The notes beneath the pieces were generated by a model that saw only the letters and a program-made list of their open reading frames with translations, had not been told where the DNA came from and did not search any database. Shown in pieces: positions 1 to 10,859 of a DNA stretch of 64,000 nt (the stretch's first letter is position 1; every line of letters starts with the position of its first letter). Position numbers and translations under genes: made by a program. The DNA comes from Globisporangium splendens (Eukaryota; Oomycota; Peronosporomycetes; Pythiales; Pythiaceae), in NCBI GenBank assembly GCA_006386115.1, contig VFIW01000118.1:124001-188000 (forward strand), written 5' to 3'.

Positions 1-383
1 TGTGTTCAAGATCCTCGAGGAAAACTACAAGACGTTCTGCTCCTTAAACAACGAGGTATGGCTTTGTATACACGCTGTGCATATTCATATACGGTCAGGC
101 TACAAACGTATCGATTTGCTAATTACATGACTACTTTGTAGCTCCCGGGCAGCGACTTTGATATCAAGACTGTGGTGGAAGAGGTGCTCAAGATCGAGGA
201 CTTTGGCGACAAGCGCGCGGCCAAAATGGACCAGGACGACTTCCTAGCGTACGTCTTTGCGCAAATATTCGAATGCCTTTATAGTATGGAAGTCCATTCT
301 AACTGCACTCTCTCTTGCTTGTGGTTTGCGCATTTTACAGCTTGTTGGAGCGCTTCAATGCGCGCGGCATCCACTTTTCATAG
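1..383 (+). CDS. 3' end of an unrecognised gene (partial, runs off left edge)
   Basis: Three exons can be joined in one frame: 2-55, 142-248 and 341-383, with introns 56-141 (GTATGG...TGTAG) and 249-340 (GTACGT...TACAG). The joined C-terminus is about 67 residues, charged and helical-looking, with a segment rich in E, K and D (KIEDFGDKRAAKMDQDD) and ending in ...ARGIHFS before TAG at 381-383. I do not recognise the family. A helical small-GTPase-partner or ciliary protein is conceivable but only a guess. Splice phases agree at both junctions, which is why I regard it as a real gene end rather than a chance ORF. Confidence 0.6.
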
Positions 384-1474
384 ACATGTTTCCCTTTCTT
401 TTTTTTCCTTCTGGACGTTGTATGAAATGAATGAAGACGAGTCAAGAGAATAACACACACGTGCTGTCGCATGCGTGTATGCTTTCTTTCCAGTCTTCTG
501 GAGGAAAGCGCAATGCGCAAAATCCAGTTCGCTCGCAATGCTTCAGTAGTCAGCGCAGGTGGTTTGTGTTTTTGTTTGAGGGATTCGATTCCCCAGCGCA
601 GGAGAAGTGGCAGTCGTTCTGCCTTCTCTCAGATGGCCGACCTGACGCATCTGAGAAGCGCTTATAGGCGCATCATCTAACCGGAATGCGCGCGCTTGTC
701 TGCATTTATGAACGTCACCGAACGCCTCGGCAATGGGATAAGATGGCGCATTTCCACTCGTGCTGGAGCTTGCTTTAAATATTCGGCACCCAGTGTGGTG
801 GATTGACGTGGCGCCAGTCTGGACGCCAGTGCGGGTTGTGTCTTGGAAGCATTCCCCCTCCTTCCAGCATCAATTGAGAATTGATACTATTCATTTATAC
901 GGTGTTGAATTTTATATTGATTGAAATAGTATACAAAAAACGATGCTTTATAAATAAATCATGATGCATTATCAAAGGATTGGCTGTTGAAAGGGAAGAG
1001 AGAAAGTTGCAGTTGCATCTCCAAGAGTGGTCCGGTCTGCATCTGGCAAGATTCGCCCAGCCCCTGCTGCTATATAAAGACCGCATGCAGCCATCTCTCC
1101 AGCGCGCATATGTGCGGGTGAGGGTTTGCTCGTCTAAATGCATCCGCTGCCACTTTCTCACTCGCGCCACAGCAGCAGCCGTCTCAGTCCAACGCGCATT
1201 TCCCAAAGCCCCGCGGCTGTTCCTCCTCCCGTTGTTTCACTATCAACAGTCGCCTGAGACACCCATCTGTCTGCATAAAGCTGTCTGCCGCCAAGTGCAA
1301 GTGCACGGTCGCGCAGGTGTGCTTTGTCTTCCCCCTCCCCTGCATTAACCCCCACGGGTTCACGGCTCTTGGGCCATTCTTCCAGGGAACCTCCAAGCAA
1401 ATCTGCCAGCAGCAGCTCATTAGAGCAATCTCCGCGGCCATCAAGACCCCCAGTACAGCCAAACTAACAGTGAG
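384..1474. other. Intergenic region between the left partial gene and CDC14
   Basis: About 1.1 kb without a convincing gene. The middle (about 880-965) is AT-rich. Pyrimidine-rich stretches near 1140-1240 and 1330-1390 may belong to the CDC14 promoter or 5' UTR. I see no RNA gene or element here. Confidence 0.5.
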
Positions 1475-3223
1475 ATGACGCAAGCGCTGGAGCTCGTGGA
1501 GTTTCTGCCCGGAGAACTCTATTTCATCTCGAGTATCACCGCGCCGACGATCCCGCCGCCACCGTCGGCCGTGCCGCCTGCCAACACCGCGACCACAAGC
1601 TTCGACTTCATCGAGTTCATCCACGTCGAGAAGGAGTTCAAGTACGCGCCGTTCTACTTGGACTTTGGGCCGCTGCATCTCGGCCACGTGTTCAAGTTTG
1701 CCGACGCGCTGACGCGCAAGCTCGAGCAAATCCAGCAGCGCAGTGAGCATGCGCGTGACGCAAGGGTGTGCGTGTACTCGTCGACGGCACCGCAGCACCG
1801 CGCCAATGCCGTGTGCATCATCGGCTGCTGGGCAATCCTGCATCGCGGATGGGCCGCCGAGCAGGCGTTTGCGCCATTCCGCCATCTCGCATTGCCGACG
1901 TTCCATGACGCGACACGGAACACCCACAACCCCTTCGGTCTCACGGTGCTGCACGTGCTCCAGGGACTCGAGAAGGCGCTGCAATCTCAACTGATCTCTC
2001 GCAGTGCGTTTGACGTGGACGAGTATTTGCACTACGAGCAGGTTGCAAACGGCGATTTGTCGTGGATCACGCCGCAAATTGCCGCTTTTGCTGGCCCGCA
2101 AGCACAATATTCGACGACATGCAGCAGTTCTTCCACAAAGCAGAAAAATGGATCGTCCTCGTCTTCTTCGTGCGTTAAGCCTGCACCAGAGCACTACATC
2201 GAGTATTTCCATTCCCGTAACGTGAAGCTCGTGGTGCGACTCAGCAAGAAGTGGTACGAGAAAGCACGGTTCACGAACGCGGGCTTCGAGTTCCTCGATT
2301 TGTATTTTCCCGACGGCTGCAACCCATCGGATGCCGTGCTGCACAAGTTCCTCGACGTGTGCGATGCGGTGATCGACGACAGCGGCGACGGCGATGGTTC
2401 GCATCCAGAAGAAGACCAAGGCCGTGGCGCGGTCGCCGTTCACTGTAAAGCTGGATTGGGTCGTACAGGTACGCTGATCGCGTGCTACTTGATGCAAACG
2501 CACCGGTTCACAGCCGAAGAAGCGATTGGGTGGCTGCGGCTGTGCCGTCCAGGTAGTGTCGTTGGGCCGCAGCAGCACTTTGTGCGCGCCAAGCAGGAGG
2601 AAATGTGGAATCGTGGTAACATCAAAGCGCTGTCTCAGAGCGGCACAACGGACAACGAGCATTTCTGTGTCATGCTGCAGCAGATGCTGCCGACGCCGCG
2701 ACCTCATCGTGTATCGTTGAATAGCAGCAACAGTTCGTACAAGAAAGGAATCGTGTGGTCGTCGCCATCGTCGCGAGAAGATGAACCGAGTCGAAGGCGA
2801 CGAGCGTCGCTCTCGGGGATCGGAATTCTGAAAAAAGTGGACCAGCTACGCACATCGTCATCGTCGTCGTCGTCGTTTGCGAAGAACTCGCACTCTGTGG
2901 CACCTGTCGGAGGTAACAACAACAAGAAAGAAAGCGGAGACAGTGACGGGAGCATTCAAGCGCCATGCGTGCACCTTACAGCAGCGCTTCCACCTCGCAT
3001 TCCAGGAAAGGAACCCGCCAAAGCGATGATGACTCAGGGCGATCTGTTGCGCATGCGGAAGCTATCGCACTCGCAGCAAGAATCGAGCAACCAAGACGAT
3101 GATACTGACAATGTTGAAGAGAGTGAGGCTGAGGCTGATGAGCAACCACATCATCCAGCGCTCGTTGCGTCAATGCACATTGCCACGGGACTCTGGCCGA
3201 TCGAGCCCCGAGTCATCATGTGA
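1475..3223 (+). CDS. CDC14: CDC14-type dual-specificity protein phosphatase
   Basis: Intronless 582-residue ORF from ATG 1475. The N-terminal A domain opens with an ELVEF(L)PG(E)LYF segment followed by FYLDFGPLHLGHVFKF, typical of CDC14. The catalytic B domain carries the CX5R signature HCKAGLGRTG, with H323, Cys324 and Arg330, and the downstream helix GWLRLCRPGSVVGPQQ. The C-terminal third (from about residue 410) is Ser/Arg/Asp-rich, low complexity and presumably a disordered regulatory tail. CDC14 enzymes reverse CDK phosphorylation on Ser-Pro sites; in Phytophthora infestans CDC14 is linked to sporulation (family knowledge). No truncation is seen. Assignment is strong from motif order and length. 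Confidence 0.93.
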   Translation: MTQALELVEFLPGELYFISSITAPTIPPPPSAVPPANTATTSFDFIEFIHVEKEFKYAPFYLDFGPLHLGHVFKFADALTRKLEQIQQRSEHARDARVCVYSSTAPQHRANAVCIIGCWAILHRGWAAEQAFAPFRHLALPTFHDATRNTHNPFGLTVLHVLQGLEKALQSQLISRSAFDVDEYLHYEQVANGDLSWITPQIAAFAGPQAQYSTTCSSSSTKQKNGSSSSSSCVKPAPEHYIEYFHSRNVKLVVRLSKKWYEKARFTNAGFEFLDLYFPDGCNPSDAVLHKFLDVCDAVIDDSGDGDGSHPEEDQGRGAVAVHCKAGLGRTGTLIACYLMQTHRFTAEEAIGWLRLCRPGSVVGPQQHFVRAKQEEMWNRGNIKALSQSGTTDNEHFCVMLQQMLPTPRPHRVSLNSSNSSYKKGIVWSSPSSREDEPSRRRRASLSGIGILKKVDQLRTSSSSSSSFAKNSHSVAPVGGNNNKKESGDSDGSIQAPCVHLTAALPPRIPGKEPAKAMMTQGDLLRMRKLSHSQQESSNQDDDTDNVEESEAEADEQPHHPALVASMHIATGLWPIEPRVIM

Positions 3224-3760
3224 ATGCCGCAGTTGATGCGCTTCAATGCATCATACAGACGAGAGCAAAACGAGGAAGAGAACGAAGAGATCGAGATCAC
3301 CCCACATGTCATGATGGGAATATATATTTATTATTTTGCTTGCAGCATTACGCAGGAGTCGCTCTTTGACACGGCTCTAGCAAGGCATTTGGTCCAATTT
3401 CACGACGAGGACACAAAGTAAGGAGCAAATTCGCCGCCATGCAAGAGGCAGTTCGTTTCTCGCCAGGTATGCCCGCATCAGTTTCAGTTTGGTCTGGTTA
3501 TCATCTCGAGTGCGCATCTAATCATAGCTTTGCCCTTGAATAGCTCAAATCGGTGTACTTTGCATGTCAAAGTCTACCCTTATAATAGCGTCGAAATGCT
3601 GCACTTCGCATGTCGTCGTCCATTTCAGGTCGTTTCACCTCGTTTTTCTCCTTCAAGAACATGGCAGTAGCACCAGCGAGTTCGTGAGTTTCTGTTTTTC
3701 TTCTCTTCTGACAAAGGGGATCGCACGTTTTGCAGCCTTGCACGGCGGAGCATAGAAGCG
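3224..3760. other. Intergenic region CDC14 - kinesin
   Basis: About 540 bp. It should hold the CDC14 3' UTR and the kinesin promoter. AT-rich at 3315-3340. No gene or repeat recognised. Confidence 0.45.
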
Positions 3761-6659
3761 ATGGAGTGTGGGCAAAGTCGGGACTGCGATCGCGATCGCG
3801 ATCGTGATCGATACTCGAGTGGTAGTGTTGTCGCATTCTCGCGTCCGGCAACGTACGATCCACGGTTCGCGCAACGAACCCAACAGCGCAACCAGCAACG
3901 CGGCAATGGATATGATGACGATGACAATTTCTGGTATGATGATTCCTTGAGACGAAAGCAGCAACGGCTCAAAGATGAGTTGGGCTTGTCGGATGACGAT
4001 CAGGACGCGCTTGGTGACGATGGAAGCGGTGGAGACGACGATGGCCGGCCACGAAGACGCCAGAAATCGATCAATGGTACTCGGTTCGGCAGACCTGCAA
4101 ATGCCTACGAGTATTTGCAGGCGCAAGTGGATAAACTGCAGCAGGAGCTCCTCGTCGCACGCGAAAAGGAACAAAAAGCGCAAGATTCGCTCAGCAAGCT
4201 GCAATTGCTCAGTAAATCGCAGACTGCGATCTTGAAAACCACGGTGATGAAGAAGCTACACGACAAAGAGGAACTTGTGAATGAGATGAGCGGGACGATC
4301 AAGGATCTCGAGGCTAAGCTCCACGAAGCTGGAATCGCATTTGAAGCGTATATCGCGCCACCATCGAATGCGGCATCATCGTCGACATTGTCCGAATCTG
4401 AAGGCATTGCTGAGCTCAACGTGATGAAGGCGGAGATAGATCGCTTGGTCGATGATAACAAGGTGTTGCAAGCCAAAGTGGCGGATGCGACTGCAAAGGC
4501 AAACGCCTCGGTGCGCAACGCATCGCTAGCAACAGGCAACTCGCCAAACAAGGAGGACCAGCAAGCGAGTAAGGCGAAGTTGGAAGCCGTTGAAGCCGAG
4601 AAACGGACGCTCGCGCAGCAGCTCAAAGAAACCCAGCAGAAGCTCACAGAACTCAAATCAGCAGCACCACCAGCTGCACCTCCAGCCGCTCCAAGCTCTG
4701 CGGCTGATCTCGCAGTCAATTCCGAAGTGCTTCGTACGCTTCAGAAAAAGGTTTGTGTGTTTCTTGTCCTCCTGCTTGTATCTTTTTATACGACAGACGA
4801 GAGTCATGATCCTGATTCGTTATGACCACGCTTACAGCTCGCCGATGCGGAAGTCTCACAACAGACATCGCAAAGAACGGTACGTACCTCATCAGCACAT
4901 TAAACTATCTTCTTCGTTGAGTGTCTTTTCTCTTGGCTTGACCGTTCGCTTGTGTGTGATTTAAGATCCAACGACTGGAGAAAGAGTTGGCAAGCGCCAT
5001 GAATGCCCAAGCCGAGACGTCTTCTTCCTCGGATGCTGCCAAAGCCTCAGCCACAGCAGCAGCACAAGCCGTCAAGGAAGCGGCCAGGGCTGAAGCAACC
5101 CTCCAGGTAAGTTTCTTCAGCTCTGCTCCTTCAGCTTGTTATCTTGGACACTACCAGCGTGCTTCTCTTCGTTTTCGATTTTGTTCTAGGCACAAGTGAA
5201 GCAACTTGAGACCGACATTCAATCCTCGACCGCCAAACTGGAGCAGCAAACGAAGGATCTTCACGCCAAGAAGGCTCTGTTGGAAGAGAAGAATGCAAAG
5301 CTCAAAGCAACGGCGGAGAGCGAGCTGACGAAGATCAAAGAGCAAGCCAAGAAAGCGATTCTCGATCTCAAGAGACGCCTCGAGAGCACGTCGAAAGATC
5401 ATCAGCAGAAACGCAAAGCGCTTGCTGAGCTTCGATCGCAATTGCAGAAGCAAAATGCCGACCTCGCGACGCTCAAGCTGCAAATCACCAGTCAAAACCA
5501 ACAGTTTCCTGTCATGGCGAAGCAATTGGCTGAGAAGGTCACGCAACGTATCCAAAAGCAAACGGATGCGATGGCAGGTGTCGTCGAAAACTACAAGCGC
5601 GAGATGAAAGAGCGCAAGCGGTTGTTCAATCTTATGCAGGAGCTCAAGGGGGATATCCGCGTACTGTGCCGTGTGCGTCCGATTTCCAAAACGGAGATCA
5701 GTAACGGCAGCAAGATGATCTGCAAGTTCACAAACGAAGAGATCACGTTGAGTGGGGAGAAGGGAAAGCTCAAGACCTGGGAATTCGATCGCGTCTTCGA
5801 CATGAACTCGACTCAGGATCAATTGTTCTCGGAAGTACGACCACTTGTCACCAGTATCTTGGATGGGCACAGTGTGTGCATCTTTGCATATGGACAGACG
5901 GGATCCGGAAAGACTCACACAATGGCTGGACCACCAGACAATCCTGGAATCAATACCCGTTCGCTGCAAGAGCTTTTCGACCGCAAGACACAGCGCTGCA
6001 AAGAGTGCCAAGACGAGGTCACAGTGAGCGTCATGGAGATTTACAACGAACAAATTCGAGACTTGCTCGCACAAGATGCGGCCAATACGAACCTGCAAGT
6101 GGGTCAAGGTCCAACTGGGAACTTTGTACCCGGACTCACTGTAGTCCCCGTTCAATCGCTCGAGGAGGTCTTCGAGCTGATCAAGAAAGGTAACAAGAAC
6201 AGAAGCACCCACGCAACGGACATGAACAAGCACAGTAGTCGGAGTCACTTGATCCTCTCGATTCAGATAAAGAGCACGAACCTGGTCACCAACGCCGTGT
6301 CGAACGGCAAGTTGTTCTTGGTCGATTTGGCAGGTTCGGAGCGACTTTCCAAGGCAGGTGCCGAGGGTCAGCGCCTAAAAGAAGCGCAGAACATCAACAA
6401 GTCGTTGTCGGCACTTGGAGATGTGATTGCAGCGCGAGCGAGCAAGGCGAAGCACGTACCATATCGCAACTCGTCGTTGACGTATCTGCTTCAAGACGCC
6501 TTGGGCGGAGACTCCAAAACGCTCATGGTTGCCTGTGCGAGCCCTGTGGATTACAACAGCGAAGAATCGTTTTGCACGCTCAACTTTGCCGCTCGAACAC
6601 GAAGCGTGGAAATGGACAAGGCGACAAAGAACGTCTCACAAGCGTCTTCAAAGGAATAG
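3761..6659 (+). CDS. Kinesin-14 family C-terminal motor protein (full-length copy)
   Basis: Four exons, 3761-4750, 4838-4879, 4966-5106 and 5190-6659, all phase 0 with GT-AG introns of 83-87 bp, give about 880 residues. The N-terminus is acidic and low complexity (residues 1-110). A long coiled coil follows (about 120-540). The motor domain is at the C-terminus, preceded by the kinesin-14 neck (NLMQELKGDIRVLCRVRPI). The P-loop GQTGSGKT is at about 626-633, with switch I NKHSSRSH and switch II DLAGSE. A C-terminal motor with this neck indicates a minus-end-directed spindle kinesin (family knowledge). From about 5255 the gene lies in a segment duplicated exactly 4200 bp to the right. Only this copy keeps the upstream coiled-coil exons, so it is the complete gene. 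It is convergent with SCC3 sequence downstream. Confidence 0.92.
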
Positions 6660-7148
6660 GCAGAGAGCGACCCTGCCATGTTGACTATCTGCTTCTTCCA
6701 ACTTCTCTACTCATTCATAATATAAAACGGAGTGCTTGAAAAACTATCACGCCTAGTGTTCAGACCCTTCGCTTTTCTGCATCGGCGACATCTTGACCTG
6801 CTTTCCAAATGAAATGACCAGATTATTCTAGGCACCTTGGCTTCTACGTCGTCGACGAGTTCGGTTTGAATCAACATCTGCCTTGTCGTCGTCTTCTTCG
6901 TTCTCATCTTGCGCAATGCGGTTGTCGACATCGTCCTCACTCTGCTTGGCACCGTTCCGATCGACACCAGCTTTTTCAGCCTGCTTTGACTCTCTTCGTG
7001 CTTGCATAGCGCGAGAAAAAGTGGCGCGGGTTCGTCTCTGGTCCGGTGACAGAATACTGTCGAAGTTGCATTTTCGGGTTTCTGACTCGTTTAGATCTTG
7101 GGATGATATGTCATGCTCATCTTTTGGCTTTCCTTCTTTAGAAGCCGA
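5255..7148. repeat. Segmental duplication, left copy (kinesin 3' part + SCC3 3' end)
   Basis: This segment matches 9455-11348 at a constant offset of 4200 bp with no indels seen. By eye there are about a dozen base differences, clustered near the two ends (5281-5480 and 6820-7130). The roughly 1.3 kb covering the motor domain and 3' UTR shows none. The copy starts inside kinesin exon 4 and stops inside the SCC3 coding region. Because intact kinesin lies on the left and intact SCC3 on the right, the ancestral order was probably kinesin followed by convergent SCC3, with the junction duplicated and a CRN-containing block placed between the copies (inference). Confidence 0.9.
6828..7148 (-). pseudogene. 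3' fragment of cohesin SCC3/STAG gene (duplicated end)
   Basis: The minus strand encodes the last roughly 105 residues of the SCC3 protein found complete at 11028-15789, including the acidic and basic tail. The fragment breaks off at about 7148, where homology with 11348 ends. It carries substitutions against the full gene, including changes in the last few codons. It has no upstream coding sequence or promoter of its own and should be non-functional, except possibly as 3' UTR-overlapping sequence for the kinesin gene that ends at 6659. Confidence 0.8.
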
Positions 7149-7393
7149 GCCCCAAGGAACACCAAATACCAGAGGTCAAATCACACGATTCATGAAATCT
7201 GCATGCATATGATTGTTTGAAGCTCGTTGTCGAAAACGAGCTGCAAATGAGAAGGATTCGCAACGAGTTGACCGCGCGAACTAGCTCAGAAATTGGCTCG
7301 TTCCTAGGGCATGAGACTGCCAAACGAGTCTTGATGACTCCTGAGACCACAAAGCAAACGTTAGTATTGTTGTCGTGGAACCTGACGCTACCG

Positions 7394-9268
7394 CTAAGAG
7401 AGATTGTATAATCCTCGAATACCCACGAGTTGAACTCGTTCAGTCTCCTTGTTCTTTTGCCAGCCAAATGCTAGTAGGAGTCCTTGTCCAGTGACTGTTG
7501 AGATTTGAAAATCTCTCAGTTTGTCTTGCTCCACAACGAAGATTATCTCCATTGTCTTCACTTCAAAACTTCCAGGGGATTTCGAAAGCATGTTCAGCCA
7601 TCGATGAAAATGCTCGATACGAAATGAGTGCTTGTGTGCACTCGTCACTTGCACAAAGCGTACATGCTGAGTCGGTCTGCTCACCATAATAGCATCGTAT
7701 CCACCTTGATTCCATTTCTCTGGCTTTATCCACATAGCGTGCGTTGGAGAGAGTTGAGGGATTCCATCCGCGACAACGACAGAAGATTGATTCCACGACC
7801 CAACATTATTTCCTGCTGCGTCCACAAGCTCGATACCACCATTTCGGAGACTTGCGAAAAAAACCATCTCAAGCATCCATCCATCCAGTGCTGGATTTGA
7901 AGCGTAGCGCTGCGTTGACATGAATTTCTTGATAGCTTCAGGACCGCATGTGATGGCAACACTTGCAGCAACATACTCACTGATCACAGGTGACACATTA
8001 CCGCCCCAATTGGGTCGCTTGAACAGCGCGAACAGACGGTTTATGCTTGAGGACGCACGGTGGCCGGTTGTTGAGATTGTCGCAATGTCTGTTGTCGATT
8101 CCAGGGCAACATCGAGTTCCCTCTTCACGCCCACTGTGGTGTAGTAAAACATAGAGCGACAGCAACCACCAGCATAGTAATACTTGGACTCCACCATTTC
8201 GGTGCGAGACATCGATGTGCCCGGTAATCCTCCTGGGGCGTCCAGACAAGTCGACACAGTGTTGAAAAAATTGTCATCGGCGATAGCAACAAGGTACTCA
8301 TTCAGGGTCCACGAGCACACATCGAACTCTCTTGCGTGAGTCAAGATTCTAAATTTCCTGGGGGCTTTGCAGACGGGGGAGGAAATGGAGAAAATAAATG
8401 ACAGTATTCGCCCTGTCCGGAGTCCGCAAGAACAAAAGGGCACAGTCTTGCGTCAGCTCCCGATGACCTCTTCAGCGAAGGTACAGGCCGTCAACAACAC
8501 CAAGGGACGAACCGTGTTCGCACACCTCAATCGAAAGCCGTCATTCAGATCGTAATGGCGATTCTTCGAAGTTTCGTTCTGTCTAGCAAGGGGCAACACA
8601 CATCCAATCCACGTACGGTCAACGTGATCCAAGTCCCACGTCCATTGATTTCGTCAACAGTTGATGCAACCGCATGGTGTTGTTGACTTTCCTGTTCCAG
8701 GGGGGCCGAGAATCCAGCCCAAGTGACCTTCCTCCAATACTGTTTTCTGCAAGAAGTCGATTTGCCTGTGGAATGTGGGTCTGCAGTAGAGAAGCAGACG
8801 GGTCGACGGAAGTCCTGATTCAGCCATATCCTTTGCTCCAGCAGGAAATACGACGAATTTGGGTCATACGTGGTGAGGTACCCACCGCGCCGACTGCCAT
8901 TGCAGGCGTTGCTTCTGTTTGCCGATGGAAGGACTACCAACACATTGACTGGTCCATTTCCTGCTGCACCTTCACGTTCATCCACTTCTTGCTGCACTTC
9001 TGCGTCCGTAAGCCAACGCTTCGAATTGTCGCTCGTGCAAACTTCAAAAGCGGGAAATTTGCCGTGGCGATCAACTCCGTGGCCTCATTTTCCGTCAACC
9101 ATGCGCCGTCTTTCTTCGCAAGTAGAGCTCCAGCTTGATCGCGGCGAAGTTATATTTCAGCTTTGTCGCGATCTCCTCCTGCAAAGTCCCCACGACAGGC
9201 TCGCAATCAATGTTGACGGGAAACGCAGGAAAGCTCGTTCCCACTATGGCGCAGAAGAGCTTCACCAT
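7394..9268 (-). pseudogene. Crinkler (CRN)-type effector pseudogene, NTPase + nuclease-like C-terminus
   Basis: Reading leftwards from ATG 9268, the N-terminus has the CRN-type ubiquitin-like start (VKLFCAIVGTSF) and reaches a LxLYL segment of the LFLAK-type motif. The frame is lost there by a single-base shift near 9112-9118. A second frame carries the HVLVxxP-like motif (NVLVVLPS, about 8925-8950). A Walker A motif GPPGTGKS is visible at 8684-8707, but in a different frame from its flanks and followed by a stop at 8654-8656. The last 350 codons (8443-7394) are open and contain a nuclease-like pattern with IELVDAAG, WNQGGYDA and VRFVQVT. LFLAK, then HVLVxxP, then NTPase and REase-like fold is the known CRN/RHS-type layout. 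At least four frame changes make this a pseudogene. CRN proteins are secreted host-targeted cell-death effectors of oomycetes (established). Confidence 0.82.
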
Positions 9269-9383
9269 CTTTCCTCTCTGAAGCAGGTTTGTCAATACTG
9301 CACACATTGAGTGTGCAGCAGTTGGCAAGCTGAATGTTTGCACTATTTTCTGATTGGCTGAAACATTCTTCTTCCTTCGAAAA

Positions 9384-10859
9384 ATGATGGGAAATGACAG
9401 ATCCTGGCATTTTTTTATGACGATAGAGGTGGTTGGCACAAAGACATTTGAAATGGATCTTTGCGCCAAGGAGACTCTGTGGGAAGAGAAGAATGCAAAG
9501 CTGAAAGCAACGGCGGAGAGCGAGCTGACGAAGACCAAAGAGCAAGCCAAGAAAGCGATTCTCGATCTCAAGAGACGCCTCGAGAGCACGTCGAAAGATC
9601 ATCAGCAGAAACGCAAAGCGCTTGCTGAGCTTCGATCGCAATTGCAGAAGCAAAATGCCGACCTCGCGACGCTCAAGTCGCAAATCACCAGTCAAAACCA
9701 ACAGTTTCCTGTCATGGCGAAGCAATTGGCTGAGAAGGTCACGCAACGTATCCAAAAGCAAACGGATGCGATGGCAGGTGTCGTCGAAAACTACAAGCGC
9801 GAGATGAAAGAGCGCAAGCGGTTGTTCAATCTTATGCAGGAGCTCAAGGGGGATATCCGCGTACTGTGCCGTGTGCGTCCGATTTCCAAAACGGAGATCA
9901 GTAACGGCAGCAAGATGATCTGCAAGTTCACAAACGAAGAGATCACGTTGAGTGGGGAGAAGGGAAAGCTCAAGACCTGGGAATTCGATCGCGTCTTCGA
10001 CATGAACTCGACTCAGGATCAATTGTTCTCGGAAGTACGACCACTTGTCACCAGTATCTTGGATGGGCACAGTGTGTGCATCTTTGCATATGGACAGACG
10101 GGATCCGGAAAGACTCACACAATGGCTGGACCACCAGACAATCCTGGAATCAATACCCGTTCGCTGCAAGAGCTTTTCGACCGCAAGACACAGCGCTGCA
10201 AAGAGTGCCAAGACGAGGTCACAGTGAGCGTCATGGAGATTTACAACGAACAAATTCGAGACTTGCTCGCACAAGATGCGGCCAATACGAACCTGCAAGT
10301 GGGTCAAGGTCCAACTGGGAACTTTGTACCCGGACTCACTGTAGTCCCCGTTCAATCGCTCGAGGAGGTCTTCGAGCTGATCAAGAAAGGTAACAAGAAC
10401 AGAAGCACCCACGCAACGGACATGAACAAGCACAGTAGTCGGAGTCACTTGATCCTCTCGATTCAGATAAAGAGCACGAACCTGGTCACCAACGCCGTGT
10501 CGAACGGCAAGTTGTTCTTGGTCGATTTGGCAGGTTCGGAGCGACTTTCCAAGGCAGGTGCCGAGGGTCAGCGCCTAAAAGAAGCGCAGAACATCAACAA
10601 GTCGTTGTCGGCACTTGGAGATGTGATTGCAGCGCGAGCGAGCAAGGCGAAGCACGTACCATATCGCAACTCGTCGTTGACGTATCTGCTTCAAGACGCC
10701 TTGGGCGGAGACTCCAAAACGCTCATGGTTGCCTGTGCGAGCCCTGTGGATTACAACAGCGAAGAATCGTTTTGCACGCTCAACTTTGCCGCTCGAACAC
10801 GAAGCGTGGAAATGGACAAGGCGACAAAGAACGTCTCACAAGCGTCTTCAAAGGAATAG
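9384..10859 (+). CDS. 5'-truncated kinesin-14 copy with a chimeric start
   Basis: The open frame contains the last part of the coiled coil, the neck and the entire motor domain of the upstream kinesin, including GQTGSGKT, NKHSSRSH and DLAGSE. From residue 25 or so onwards it is the 9455-11348 duplicate. An ATG at 9384 adds about 24 codons from sequence that is not kinesin and lies between the CRN start (9268, opposite strand) and the duplication border, giving about 491 residues. The upstream exons, and hence most of the dimerising coiled coil, are missing. The motor is undamaged, so it could be a transcribed chimera driven from the CRN-side intergenic DNA, or simply a recent dead fragment. 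Expression data would decide. Confidence 0.6.
   Translation: MMGNDRSWHFFMTIEVVGTKTFEMDLCAKETLWEEKNAKLKATAESELTKTKEQAKKAILDLKRRLESTSKDHQQKRKALAELRSQLQKQNADLATLKSQITSQNQQFPVMAKQLAEKVTQRIQKQTDAMAGVVENYKREMKERKRLFNLMQELKGDIRVLCRVRPISKTEISNGSKMICKFTNEEITLSGEKGKLKTWEFDRVFDMNSTQDQLFSEVRPLVTSILDGHSVCIFAYGQTGSGKTHTMAGPPDNPGINTRSLQELFDRKTQRCKECQDEVTVSVMEIYNEQIRDLLAQDAANTNLQVGQGPTGNFVPGLTVVPVQSLEEVFELIKKGNKNRSTHATDMNKHSSRSHLILSIQIKSTNLVTNAVSNGKLFLVDLAGSERLSKAGAEGQRLKEAQNINKSLSALGDVIAARASKAKHVPYRNSSLTYLLQDALGGDSKTLMVACASPVDYNSEESFCTLNFAARTRSVEMDKATKNVSQASSKE

Noticed and set aside
1184..2707. 507-aa ORF on the minus strand over CDC14
   Set aside because: It is the shadow of the CDC14 frame: Arg-rich, no motif, opposite strand to a clear phosphatase.
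5151..6248. Long minus-strand ORFs over both kinesin copies (also 9207-10448)
   Set aside because: Antisense shadows of the conserved motor domain; repeat only because the segment is duplicated.
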